A model generated the notes under the pieces. That model saw only the letters and a list, made by a program, of their open reading frames with translations, had not been told where the DNA came from and did no database searches. From positions 1 through 13,773 of the forward strand of contig DUWJ01000099.1 of NCBI GenBank assembly GCA_012842765.1: DNA of 13,773 nucleotides, in the 5' to 3' direction. A program made the translations under genes and the position numbers. Numbering within the stretch: the stretch's first letter is position 1; each line of letters begins with the position of its first letter. Source of the stretch: Bacillota bacterium. GTDB taxonomy: Bacteria; Bacillota; DTU025. Positions 1 through 7,124 of the stretch are shown here, one piece after another.

Positions 1-991
1 CCTTCCGCCTCGCCAGGCATGGGAATACGAGATAACGCCATACATGCCGTTGGCTCACATGGCGCCTACTTTTTGGGTCCCAAACGTCACTGCAGAGGGT
101 GTGGAGGCGCTCGTCCTCGGCGTCGAACCGGTGGGGCTCAGACAGTACGTTGCCGGCGTGGGATTGGATCTGGCCAATGGCGGTCCCACCTGCCAACTTG
201 CCTACATGGACCAGCAGAATGCACGTTTCCCGCTGAGCTTGACAATATCAGGTGGCCCGAAAGGCAACTCGCAGAGCGTCGCTATCTCTTTTCCTATGTG
301 GGGCGATCCGTCCTGGTCAGGCGGGCTCACCATAGAATATGCCCATGCAGGCCTCACAGGAACCCATTATCATCTCCTCGCCGCCGATGGAAACCTATCC
401 CACATTGTGGGACGCGATCTCCTCCGGTCCACAGCCACGCTGCAGGCACAAGCCGCACTGACCTCTAGCACATTTGCAGGGCCATGGACACCGGAGATAT
501 CGGTGACACTGGCAAACTCCGTGAGGCTGCCGATGACCAGGAACAACCGGTTTGAAGTCCAAGCCGTGGCGGGATGGACTGGTTCTGAAAGTTATGCAGA
601 CATGCTTTGCATAGGAGGACATGATGGGAAGTATCCCGTCAGAGGAGTCGAACATGCCTACTCATCGGGAACCCACATCATGCTCGGCAGCGCTGAGTAC
701 GAATTCACATTGGCGCCGGTTGAGGCAAGCTTCGGGCCGACCAGTATCTTCATCGATGATCTTCAGGCATCTGTCTTCATCGACGCAGGTTCAGCCGGTC
801 CGTGTTTCACATTGGAAAACTTCGTGGCCAGCGTGGGCATGGAAGTGGGAGCTTCCATAGTTCCGGGCTACACCAGTGGAAGGGGACTTATCTCTTTAGG
901 CCTGGCCAAACCTATAGTATGGCGCGGGACGGCGCCCGAACCACAGTCTGATTTCACGATCTACGTGAAACTGTCAGGCACCCCGCTATAG
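1..991 (+). CDS. C-terminal part of a surface-antigen (Omp85/BamA-like) beta-barrel protein, 5' truncated by window edge
   Basis: The reading frame is open from base 2 to the TAG at 989-991, about 329 codons, with no convincing ribosome binding site before the first in-frame ATG at 44. The gene therefore probably starts outside the window. The visible part is rich in alternating polar and hydrophobic strands and glycine turns, with no long transmembrane helix. Near the end it has the order expected of the bacterial surface antigen barrel: a VRGVEHAYSSG segment (like the RGY...G turn), then LGSAEYEF, then DDLQASVFIDAGSAG, then a final strand pair. The early APTFWVP stretch resembles the linker into such barrels in proteins that carry an N-terminal beta-propeller, but no propeller is visible here. 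Family knowledge puts these barrels in the outer membrane. The assignment rests on motif resemblance only. A different secreted beta-rich protein remains possible. Confidence 0.55.
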   Translation, partial: LPPRQAWEYEITPYMPLAHMAPTFWVPNVTAEGVEALVLGVEPVGLRQYVAGVGLDLANGGPTCQLAYMDQQNARFPLSLTISGGPKGNSQSVAISFPMWGDPSWSGGLTIEYAHAGLTGTHYHLLAADGNLSHIVGRDLLRSTATLQAQAALTSSTFAGPWTPEISVTLANSVRLPMTRNNRFEVQAVAGWTGSESYADMLCIGGHDGKYPVRGVEHAYSSGTHIMLGSAEYEFTLAPVEASFGPTSIFIDDLQASVFIDAGSAGPCFTLENFVASVGMEVGASIVPGYTSGRGLISLGLAKPIVWRGTAPEPQSDFTIYVKLSGTPL

Positions 992-1006
992 CAAACCCCG
1001 ATATCG

Positions 1007-1038
1007 AGGCGCGCGACAGGTGGCCCTGCTGCGCGCCT
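1007..1038. terminator. Stem-loop between convergent genes, possible bidirectional terminator
   Basis: AGGCGCGC at 1007-1014 pairs perfectly with GCGCGCCT at 1031-1038. Inside, CAGG at 1017-1020 pairs with CCTG at 1025-1028 around a four-base loop. The hairpin lies 15 bases after the stop of the barrel gene and 8 bases beyond the stop of the converging glucosaminidase gene. There is no clear T-tract on either side, so efficient intrinsic termination is uncertain. Confidence 0.45.
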
Positions 1039-1046
1039 GCTATTGG

Positions 1047-1505
1047 TCATGTTACTCCCATGTGACGCTGCATAATCGAGATGAGCTTGTTTGCGTAATT
1101 GGGATCAGTTGCATAGCCCGCGCGCTGGAGCTCCCAGGCAAACGCGACTGGATCATCCCTTACTGCCAGGGCCGGAGCATAACGTTGCGCCTCCGTAAGG
1201 AGGGACGCATAGTCGGCAAATGATTCTTCGTAGCTGTTGTAGGCCCTGAATTCGGCTTCGACGTGAACCTTCTTGCCCTTGATGTAGTCAATATCGTTCG
1301 CCATAACCGAACCCGCAGGTCCCTCTCCTTTTATGTTGAAAAGGTTGAACGCCTCTTTTCCCGTATACTTGTCGCGGATAGGGTTCTTCAGCCACCCAGT
1401 CTCGAGAGCAGCCTGAGCCAGCATGATCTCCACCGGAATCCCGGTCTCCTCGAAAACCTTTTCAGCATGCGGCCTGAGCAACTCGAAAAACTCCTCAGGC
1501 ATCAT
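1047..1505 (-). CDS. GH73-type N-acetylglucosaminidase (peptidoglycan hydrolase), single catalytic domain
   Basis: The 152-residue product is almost entirely a mannosyl-glycoprotein endo-beta-N-acetylglucosaminidase-like (GH73) domain, the fold of FlgJ C-termini and many autolysins. It would cleave the GlcNAc-MurNAc glycan backbone of peptidoglycan. QAALETGW at about residues 31-38 carries the family catalytic glutamate (E35). AFNLFNIKG (52-60) and the C-terminal GYATDPNYANKL motif (130-141) are also typical. There is no signal peptide, membrane segment or wall-binding repeat, so export is unexplained. It could be lysed out, exported with a partner, or used during sporulation. The start is ATG 1505: a strong AAGGAGGT lies 11 bases upstream (1517-1524). 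A second ATG follows immediately. The upstream neighbour on the same strand is the DUF3298 gene, about 216 bases away. Confidence 0.88.
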   Translation of the reverse strand: MMPEEFFELLRPHAEKVFEETGIPVEIMLAQAALETGWLKNPIRDKYTGKEAFNLFNIKGEGPAGSVMANDIDYIKGKKVHVEAEFRAYNSYEESFADYASLLTEAQRYAPALAVRDDPVAFAWELQRAGYATDPNYANKLISIMQRHMGVT

Positions 1506-1721
1506 GTCACGATTGCACCTCCTTCAGCCTCATCACAGCCAATCTATGAAACAAGACCGTCAAAGTCGACTGCCATCAGCACCAATTCGCCGAGGCATAC
1601 GCGATCAGCACGGTCTGCCACCCCATACTATTCCATTTTACGGCAAGCGCACCAGCAGCTCCACAGGCGCAAAGCTGCATCAAGAAACCAGCATACGACA
1701 ACGCCTCATCCCATCGCTTCT

Positions 1722-2738
1722 TTATTTTAGAAAGCCCGCTGGCCCCGACGTGTCAACAAACCCCTTCAGAGCTGACCAAGGCAGGAAGGAAACATAGCTT
1801 CCTTCCGCATAGCACCCCATTTCATACGGGCCAAAGTAAAAGTCGATTCCGGCAGGGCTCACAGTGAACCTGTCGAGCAAGTCCACACCGACCTCGGTCA
1901 CCTCGCCACGCGTTATCCAACCCGCTTTCTGCTTCTTCAAGTCCGCGATTATCAGCTCTGAGACCTTCTTCTCCCAACCGCTGCCCTTGAGGAACACGTC
2001 ATCGAGGCCGAATCCTGACGCGCCGGAAGACGAAAGCCGCAAATTGATAGGCGTATACCACGTCATGCCGTGGGCGCCTCCAGCATACCCGTACGTCTCA
2101 TGCATCATGCTGATGATACTGTTCGATGCGTACCTGATCGTTACGTAGTTTACGTGTTCCCAGTACATGCCTGCCCTGCAATAGTCGGGGTACATCTCGG
2201 GAAAAAACGTGAAATCCTCATCAACTGAGGACCAGAGCTGACTGTCTACTATTTCCTGCACCACTGCCATGCTCCTATTAGATTTGGCTTCTGCGAATAA
2301 CGGGCGCTCCAACCACACTCGGATGAATCCTCTTCTGACCTCCTGAGTCTGAACCATGTCCGCCAGAAGCCGAAGGGAGAAGGGATATCTCCTTGTCCGG
2401 TCAGCACTCGTCCAGGTTCCTTTCCACTCGGTGACAAAGGGGTTGAAATCAAAGGCCCACTCTCCGGAAACCTTGCCATCAGCAGTTCTTTCCTTAACGA
2501 TCAACGATCCCCCTCTATTCACCCCGTCGAGCACGAGCGGAATGCCGTATGCATCATACCAATACTCCCCTGACACCTGCGCGCCATCGACAACCAAGTT
2601 CATCTGCACAGACCATTTTCCATTCACCTCGCCCACCAGGCGGTAGTGAAGAGCCTCAATGGCAACGGTTGTAGGTGCCAATGCCACCAATATTAACCCG
2701 ACAACTAACATCCCGACAATCCTGCGCCGAGCCTTCAT
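1722..2738 (-). CDS. Exported DUF3298 (RsiV C-terminal-like) protein
   Basis: 338 residues from the ATG at 2738, chosen because GGAGGAGAG stands just upstream and the protein then begins with a clean signal peptide: a basic MKARRR, a hydrophobic core (about 8-22) and a TTVA|IEA-like cleavage region. The longer frame to 2789 has no such support. Residues about 30-130 hold a beta-rich domain of unknown type. From about 140 to the end it matches DUF3298, with the hallmark YAGGAHG (218-224) and the terminal FYFGPYEMGCYAEG...PWSALKG block (300-326). In Bacillus RsiV this domain is the extracellular part of an anti-sigma factor that binds lysozyme. Here there is no anti-sigma cytoplasmic domain and no sigma factor gene nearby, so it is more likely a secreted or periplasmic stand-alone protein. 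Its position next to a glucosaminidase gene suggests a cell-wall role, which is inference. Confidence 0.82.
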   Translation of the reverse strand: MKARRRIVGMLVVGLILVALAPTTVAIEALHYRLVGEVNGKWSVQMNLVVDGAQVSGEYWYDAYGIPLVLDGVNRGGSLIVKERTADGKVSGEWAFDFNPFVTEWKGTWTSADRTRRYPFSLRLLADMVQTQEVRRGFIRVWLERPLFAEAKSNRSMAVVQEIVDSQLWSSVDEDFTFFPEMYPDYCRAGMYWEHVNYVTIRYASNSIISMMHETYGYAGGAHGMTWYTPINLRLSSSGASGFGLDDVFLKGSGWEKKVSELIIADLKKQKAGWITRGEVTEVGVDLLDRFTVSPAGIDFYFGPYEMGCYAEGSYVSFLPWSALKGFVDTSGPAGFLK

Positions 2739-2811
2739 CTGTCTCTCCTCCAATCGTAGAATGGGGCCATTATTGCACGCCATCCTCAAGGCTCCGCCTC
2801 GTCAGATAATA

Positions 2812-2847
2812 GGCAACGCGGCAGAGCATGTCCCCTGCCGCGTTGCC
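2812..2847 (-). terminator. Strong hairpin terminator of the tetR-SCP2-M24-FAD operon
   Basis: A perfect 13-base inverted repeat: GGCAACGCGGCAG at 2812-2824 and CTGCCGCGTTGCC at 2835-2847, with a 10-base loop. On the minus strand it lies 63 bases past the stop of the FAD oxidoreductase gene and is followed by TATTAT, a short and imperfect U-rich tail. It separates that operon from the DUF3298 gene. Confidence 0.75.
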
Positions 2848-2910
2848 CAGCGAAGGTAGGTTCGCATGACGCCGTTGACAGGCATTGCCGGGCGTCTTTC
2901 CACCTGCTGT

Positions 2911-4320
2911 TCATTTCAACTCGTGTTTCATGCCCTCGCCGAAGTAATCTTTTTCATGCACCTTAACGCCTAGTTTGGCCCTGAGATTAGTAAATATCTC
3001 TACACGCTCTCGGTTCCATTCTTCAAAGCCCTCAGGCGAGTCAGGCGCCTCCAAAAAGAGCTTGTAAAGCTTGTCCGCAGAATCGATAACGGATTTGACT
3101 TTCAAAAGAAGCCCTGTATGACCTATTCCAGCGAAGAAGGATGAAACCTGCTTTCCTGTTCCCACCTCAAACGGCTTGTCATTCCACAAAGCCTCTATCT
3201 GTTCTGATCCGAGGATCCCCTTGGCAAGTAGAAAATCCAATTCGTCATTGGGAACGCTCTGGCACATGATGCGGATCGCATCAAACGAAGCGAGAATCGC
3301 CCCGAGCCCGCGTTTCCACCCAACATCATAATCCCACAAGGCCTCCCGGCTCACGTCCTGCTTCTTCACTGCCTCGGCCGCCACCTTGCCGGCAATATCC
3401 CCGGCAAGAAGACCCGTATGCCAACCATATCCCGTAGACGGCCTGACCTGGCACGCCGCGTCGCCAACCATCATGAACCCATTGGCCGAAAGCTGCGGTT
3501 GGCAAGAGCGAAGCGGTATGTACATGGGATCGCCACTCCCCCTGACCATGCATTCAGGCCCAATGGCGGGATTGTCGTCGGCGAATTCCTGCACCGGCCT
3601 TACCGGACCCGGGTTCCCCGGATAATCCTGAACGCCTATGCCAATGTTGGCCCAGTTGTTCTCTTCGCGAACGATCCACAAGTAACCTCCATGGTACCCC
3701 AGATAGTCGTAATATCCGCGATATTCCGGCGGCGGACAGTCATTGGATTCCCCTACTATCCTCCGCACCTCCCTGTATCCCAAGACCACATCCTCGCAGT
3801 ACTGCGGATCCTGAACGAGGATTTCGGGAGGAAGCTTCCTCCGTATGACTGCGTAGAACCCCGATGCATCCACTACGATCCTCGCGCGAATCTCCTCTTC
3901 GTCGCAGGAATCGAGATGCCTAGCTCTCACGCCGACCACATAGCCATCCTCAATCACAGGGCCCACAACCTCAGTCCTGTACATGAACTCCACACCGGCG
4001 TCGGCAGCATAGCCGGCAAGCCTCTGTCCTAGGAGGCGACGGCTGAAAAGGACGTTTGGAACAGCCGCCTCGACCCTGTGTTTCTTGTTAGGTGAGATCA
4101 CAGTGAGCACATCGCCTGTATCATCCAGTTCCTTACCTGACGGAAGCGGGATCCCCAATTGTTCGAAAACATAGGGCGGGGTAGAGTCGTAGCTGATCTT
4201 CCTTCCTATGTCATCCTTTGCCCTCTTGTCGATGAGCAAGACCTTGCATCCGTTCTCCGCGGCCGTCTTTGCAGTCCACAAGCCTGCGCTTCCCCCGCCG
4301 ACAACGATTACATCGTACAT
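2911..4320 (-). CDS. FAD-dependent oxidoreductase of the geranylgeranyl reductase / FixC-like family
   Basis: 469 residues from ATG 4320. GGAGGG lies 7 bases upstream; a TTG directly before this ATG gives worse spacing. The N-terminal Rossmann motif DVIVVGGGSAG (3-13) with the acidic LLIDKR end (28-33) binds FAD. The second FAD motif MMVGDAACQVRPSTGYGW (283-300), with GD at 286-287, and the following GLLAGDIAGKVAAEA helix are typical of the p-hydroxybenzoate-hydroxylase/GGR group. YLWIVREENNWANIGIGV (213-230) sits where GGRs have their G-W-F-P-K-type substrate strand, but the FPK is not conserved. Family members saturate isoprenoid chains of archaeal lipids, chlorophyll or quinones, or act as electron-transfer flavoprotein dehydrogenases. 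The C-terminal 100 residues are helical with no membrane segment. It is the last gene of the operon, 67 bases after the M24-like gene, and just before a strong terminator. Family is confident; substrate is unknown. Confidence 0.85.
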   Translation of the reverse strand: MYDVIVVGGGSAGLWTAKTAAENGCKVLLIDKRAKDDIGRKISYDSTPPYVFEQLGIPLPSGKELDDTGDVLTVISPNKKHRVEAAVPNVLFSRRLLGQRLAGYAADAGVEFMYRTEVVGPVIEDGYVVGVRARHLDSCDEEEIRARIVVDASGFYAVIRRKLPPEILVQDPQYCEDVVLGYREVRRIVGESNDCPPPEYRGYYDYLGYHGGYLWIVREENNWANIGIGVQDYPGNPGPVRPVQEFADDNPAIGPECMVRGSGDPMYIPLRSCQPQLSANGFMMVGDAACQVRPSTGYGWHTGLLAGDIAGKVAAEAVKKQDVSREALWDYDVGWKRGLGAILASFDAIRIMCQSVPNDELDFLLAKGILGSEQIEALWNDKPFEVGTGKQVSSFFAGIGHTGLLLKVKSVIDSADKLYKLFLEAPDSPEGFEEWNRERVEIFTNLRAKLGVKVHEKDYFGEGMKHELK

Positions 4321-4387
4321 CAAGCGACCCTCCTCGCAAACGGATATTCTTCGGCCCTATAGTCCCTCTACGAGCGTCCGTTCAGGC

Positions 4388-5620
4388 CTAATCTATCTCC
4401 TCAACATCAAGCGGGAACTTGGCCATCAGCTCGCAGCAGTTTTCGTGTATGAGAATCGGGCATTCATACCTGAACCCAATTTTCTCCTCCGGGCACGCAT
4501 ATTGCACCGCGCATATGAGCATTTCCCCGGCTTGGTACACATGGTTGGGATCCGTCCAGTACTTGATAGGCCCGGTATTCAAGCCTATCCTCCACTCGTC
4601 TCCCATCATCCCGATTCCATGTTCAAACCCTGGAACCACGTAATCGGTGAACCCGCGTTCCTCCGCCATTTCCATCACCATACTGGCCAGTCCCAGAGGA
4701 GTAATCCCCTCCCGGTAGTTGTCGATGCACATCTGCACCACGTCTATGTAATTACGCGCGTGCCACCTCATCCTGTCGGTAACAGGAGCTATAAGGTAGT
4801 TATAGGCATAATCCCCAAGACCCAGCCTGTACATGGCGTGGAGGTCTACCATGAGGGAATCGCCGGGCTGCAGTTCCCTACGGGTCGCAGGCGTGCATGC
4901 CCCTCCCGCATATCCCGTGCGATACCCTGAAGCTATCTCGTTGCCGGCAGTGAAAGACCAAGCCCACTCGCTCCCAGCCTTCCTCATTGCACACTCCGCG
5001 ATCCCTGCGATCTCAGTCTCGGTCTTGCCCTTCCAGCCCCCGTTCACAAGGGCCTCCCTGACCGCCTCATGGCCGACGTCGGTGTACCGCGAGGCCTCCC
5101 GAAAGCGGTTGATGGTTCCCTCATCTTTGATCAGCGAGAGCCTGTCTACAATGATATGGGCGTTGACGAACTCGAGGCCCGGCAACGCAGCAGTAAACAT
5201 CTCATACTCATACTGGCTGAGGTTGCCCTCAGGCGTGTAATTGGAAAGGCCTGTCTCGTAAGCGAGCCGCCCTTTCCTTATCTTCAGTTCATCCTTTATA
5301 AAGTCGGAAATCTGCGTGATCTGATCCTGCCCGCCTAAGGGAGCATAACCCCTAACATTGTCCTCCGGAAGCCATGTGTCATCAGCCACCCGTGAGGCGT
5401 CGATGACGAAGGTGAAAAGCGTTGGCAGCCCTTCCCTAGGAATCACGATATAGCTTCGCCACGGGCAAAAGGCATCAGTAGTCCACGAAATGGTGCGCAG
5501 GCGAGAACCGAGGTAAACATCAAAGCCCTCACTGGCCATGGCTTCCTGTATGCTCTTGATCCTCCCAGGATAATCGATGAAGAACGGATCGTTCTCTGTA
5601 CAACATGTCTTTTTTCCCAT
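4388..5620 (-). CDS. M24-family (creatinase/aminopeptidase P fold) protein with altered active site
   Basis: 410 residues, the usual length for creatinase/prolidase-type M24B proteins: an N-terminal creatinase-like domain (about 15-165) and a C-terminal pita-bread domain (about 170-400). Expected metal ligands can be aligned by eye: D259 in LMVDLHA, D270 in GDYAYN (the normal 11-residue spacing), H334 in FEHGIGM and E386 in FRYECPILI. The fourth ligand, the glutamate of the usual TIEPG motif, is replaced by ICAVQY, with alanine near 371. The conserved histidine before the first aspartate is also absent (GGACTP, 239-244), as is the one after HGIG (GDEWRI, 340-345). It is therefore probably not an ordinary Xaa-Pro peptidase. 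Creatinase-like or lyase-like non-peptidase members of the fold are alternatives. Start ATG 5620 has AGGAGG 7 bases upstream. It begins 16 bases after the SCP2 gene and is surely cotranscribed with it. Confidence 0.85.
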   Translation of the reverse strand: MGKKTCCTENDPFFIDYPGRIKSIQEAMASEGFDVYLGSRLRTISWTTDAFCPWRSYIVIPREGLPTLFTFVIDASRVADDTWLPEDNVRGYAPLGGQDQITQISDFIKDELKIRKGRLAYETGLSNYTPEGNLSQYEYEMFTAALPGLEFVNAHIIVDRLSLIKDEGTINRFREASRYTDVGHEAVREALVNGGWKGKTETEIAGIAECAMRKAGSEWAWSFTAGNEIASGYRTGYAGGACTPATRRELQPGDSLMVDLHAMYRLGLGDYAYNYLIAPVTDRMRWHARNYIDVVQMCIDNYREGITPLGLASMVMEMAEERGFTDYVVPGFEHGIGMMGDEWRIGLNTGPIKYWTDPNHVYQAGEMLICAVQYACPEEKIGFRYECPILIHENCCELMAKFPLDVEEID

Positions 5621-5636
5621 GATCTCGCCTCCTCGA

Positions 5637-6038
5637 TTAGAATTGAGTGGGAATCGTGGCTATTACGCGATTGAGCCTGTCAGCCAGCGACGACAATTTG
5701 AGGGCTTTAACCATGTTCCCCTTCAGTTTCAGCTTGCCGCTCATTAGGGCGGCCTGAGCTCCCAGCTCGCCCCTGGACATTTTGGCAAACACATCATAGT
5801 CGCCGGAGATTGAAAACTCCGCTTCCGGCGGCTCGCCCTCGCCCACAGACACATCTCCGATAGCCCCATCCACGCAGCTCACAAAGAAATAGCGTTCCTT
5901 TCCGTCAGGGCAGTTGTGATAGACAGATACCAAAGACGTAGTTGCATAGTTCATCTTCTCCGGGTCGAGCTCGGCTGAAAGCCTCCTGTACGCCTCGTCA
6001 CGCCACTCAGGGCTGAGATATTTGAGCTTGTCTTCCAT
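5637..6038 (-). CDS. SCP2 sterol-binding-domain protein (lipid carrier-like)
   Basis: 133 residues from ATG 6038, which has GGGAGGAGGG just upstream. The longer frame would begin at a TTG that precedes this ribosome binding site. Residues about 15-125 form a single SCP2-like domain. The most diagnostic part is AEFSISGDYDVFAKMSRGEL (73-92), followed by AALMSGKLKLKGNMVKALKLSS, the typical ...G.kl.GD..kalkL... end. SCP2 domains hold hydrophobic ligands (sterols, fatty acyl chains and similar) in a tunnel; bacterial stand-alone versions are often encoded next to lipid or xenobiotic metabolism genes. No signal peptide or membrane helix is present, so it should be cytoplasmic. It lies between tetR (48 bases upstream) and the M24-like gene (16 bases downstream), which suggests that it presents or stores the pathway substrate. 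That role is inference. Confidence 0.85.
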   Translation of the reverse strand: MEDKLKYLSPEWRDEAYRRLSAELDPEKMNYATTSLVSVYHNCPDGKERYFFVSCVDGAIGDVSVGEGEPPEAEFSISGDYDVFAKMSRGELGAQAALMSGKLKLKGNMVKALKLSSLADRLNRVIATIPTQF

Positions 6039-6086
6039 AGTGACCCTCCTCCCTTGCAACTCGCGTATTCCCTCGTCTCCCCGTTC

Positions 6087-6695
6087 TTACCCGCATTCAC
6101 CGGGCACAAACACTCCGTGCAATATCACATCGAGCCCGCCGTTGATGAGGCGCCTAACATCTACGGCGTCCGGGGTGACGCAGGTTCCGATTATGACCAT
6201 CTTGTATATCCAAAAAAGCAGGTTCGTCACAACCTCCCGGTCTATTGGCCTGAAACGTCCTTCAGCCACTCCGCGCTCTAACACGTCATCCAGCATTTTG
6301 ATGGACTTTTGGTTGATCTCGAAGTACGGATCATCCTCTCCGAATAGAGGAAAGACATTGGGGTCGCGACTTAGGATCATTTGCATGTCGCGATTGTTCA
6401 GGAGCCAATCGAAGGACGACTGGCATAATGCAACAAACTTTCTGCAGACATTCTCTTCCTTCGCTACCGCATCGGCCACGTATGATTGCCACTCTATCAG
6501 CGCACGGCCCACACATTTCTCATATAGGTCCCGCTTGCCGTCGGAATACAGGTAAAGAGCGCTCTTTGTCAATCCCAGTCGTTGAGCGATATCATCGAGC
6601 GTCGCTTTCCTGTAACCGTATTCTGCGAACACCTCAAACGCGGCCTTCATAACTTCATCATTACGTTCTTGTTCTTTCACGTATTCAGCCTCCAT
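6087..6695 (-). CDS. TetR-family transcriptional regulator
   Basis: 202 residues. The N-terminal DNA-binding domain is clear: MKAAFEVFAEYGYRKATLDD (16-35), then IAQRLGLTKSALYLYSDGKRDLYEK, the TetR helix-turn-helix with its recognition helix around 43-50. The rest is an all-helical ligand-binding domain of the normal length, with the WLL...MQMIL and F.IYKMVIIG helices. Start choice is open: ATG 6695 has only a weak upstream GGACGG-type site, whereas GTG 6680 lies 8 bases after a perfect GGAGG and would shorten the protein by five residues without touching the domain. It is the first gene of the four-gene operon, with an operator-like palindrome just upstream, so autoregulation of the whole operon is likely. 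The ligand cannot be read from the sequence; a lipid-like effector would fit the SCP2 neighbour. Confidence 0.93.
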   Translation of the reverse strand: MEAEYVKEQERNDEVMKAAFEVFAEYGYRKATLDDIAQRLGLTKSALYLYSDGKRDLYEKCVGRALIEWQSYVADAVAKEENVCRKFVALCQSSFDWLLNNRDMQMILSRDPNVFPLFGEDDPYFEINQKSIKMLDDVLERGVAEGRFRPIDREVVTNLLFWIYKMVIIGTCVTPDAVDVRRLINGGLDVILHGVFVPGECG

Positions 6696-6719
6696 GCCGC
6701 CATCCGTCCACTTAATTTT

Positions 6720-6734
6720 TTAACGAATCGTTCA
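6720..6734. promoter_or_regulatory. Palindromic operator candidate for the TetR regulator
   Basis: AACGAATCGTT at 6722-6732 is a perfect palindrome about a central base. Adding the flanks gives TTAACGAATCGTTCA, with one mismatched pair in 15 bases. It lies about 25 bases upstream of the tetR start and just downstream of the predicted transcription start, a classic position for autorepression. Size and symmetry resemble TetR-family boxes. Binding is inferred. Confidence 0.6.
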
Positions 6735-6743
6735 TTTATTAAT

Positions 6744-6772
6744 ATTCTACACACAATTTTTGACCGCGTCAA
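6744..6772 (-). promoter_or_regulatory. Sigma-A-type promoter of the tetR operon
   Basis: Reading the minus strand, TTGACG (6772-6767) is followed by a 17-base spacer and TAGAAT (6749-6744). Each box differs from the vegetative consensus by one base. The predicted start falls near 6737, immediately before the palindrome at 6722-6732. Confidence 0.7.
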
Positions 6773-7124
6773 TCCCAGCAATCTACTATGTGTCCAATCT
6801 CAAATGCCATATTGCCCATAAAGTTCTCGACTCAGCGCCTTCCTCTGTCCCGTGGATCAAAGGAACGGGAACATGCGGTTCAAGATGCGGAGCTAGCCTC
6901 ACCCTAGCCCATAGGACTAATGCCAAGAAAGCCAGAGCCACATTTGCCACTTCTTCCCCAGCCCACGCGTGGATGCAGCGGGATTGATGACATCCTTTCA
7001 GCATGACGGATATCGCGTCATGGGCCCGGGGATGTGTTATCATGTCTACGTGGGCTGTTGTGGATCAGCCCACAGCAGACTATTATGATGGGCGTGCGTA
7101 GGCGCCGGGCAAGGTGATGGAAGT
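6773..7124. other. Gene-free region between the divergent tetR operon and nadE
   Basis: No convincing gene is seen in this 350-base stretch. The only notable structure is the stem-loop at 7050-7073, described separately. I did not recognise a riboswitch consensus, a tRNA or a clear plus-strand promoter for nadE. A short minus-strand frame with one hydrophobic segment exists but has no ribosome binding site. Confidence 0.5.
7050..7073. other. Perfect 8-bp stem-loop upstream of nadE
   Basis: GTGGGCTG (7050-7057) and CAGCCCAC (7066-7073) enclose an eight-base loop. No T-tract follows, so a terminator is unlikely. It lies about 50 bases before the nadE start and could be a 5' UTR structure or an operator. 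Function unknown. Confidence 0.4.

Noticed and set aside
3418-4930. Long plus-strand frames opposite the FAD and M24-like genes
   Set aside because: Pro/His/Arg-rich translations typical of shadows of GC-rich genes; the minus strand carries clear domains and ribosome binding sites.
6786-7043. Minus-strand 85-codon frame with a hydrophobic segment upstream of nadE
   Set aside because: No ribosome binding site before its ATG, His/Pro-rich ends unlike a real small membrane protein, and no family resemblance.
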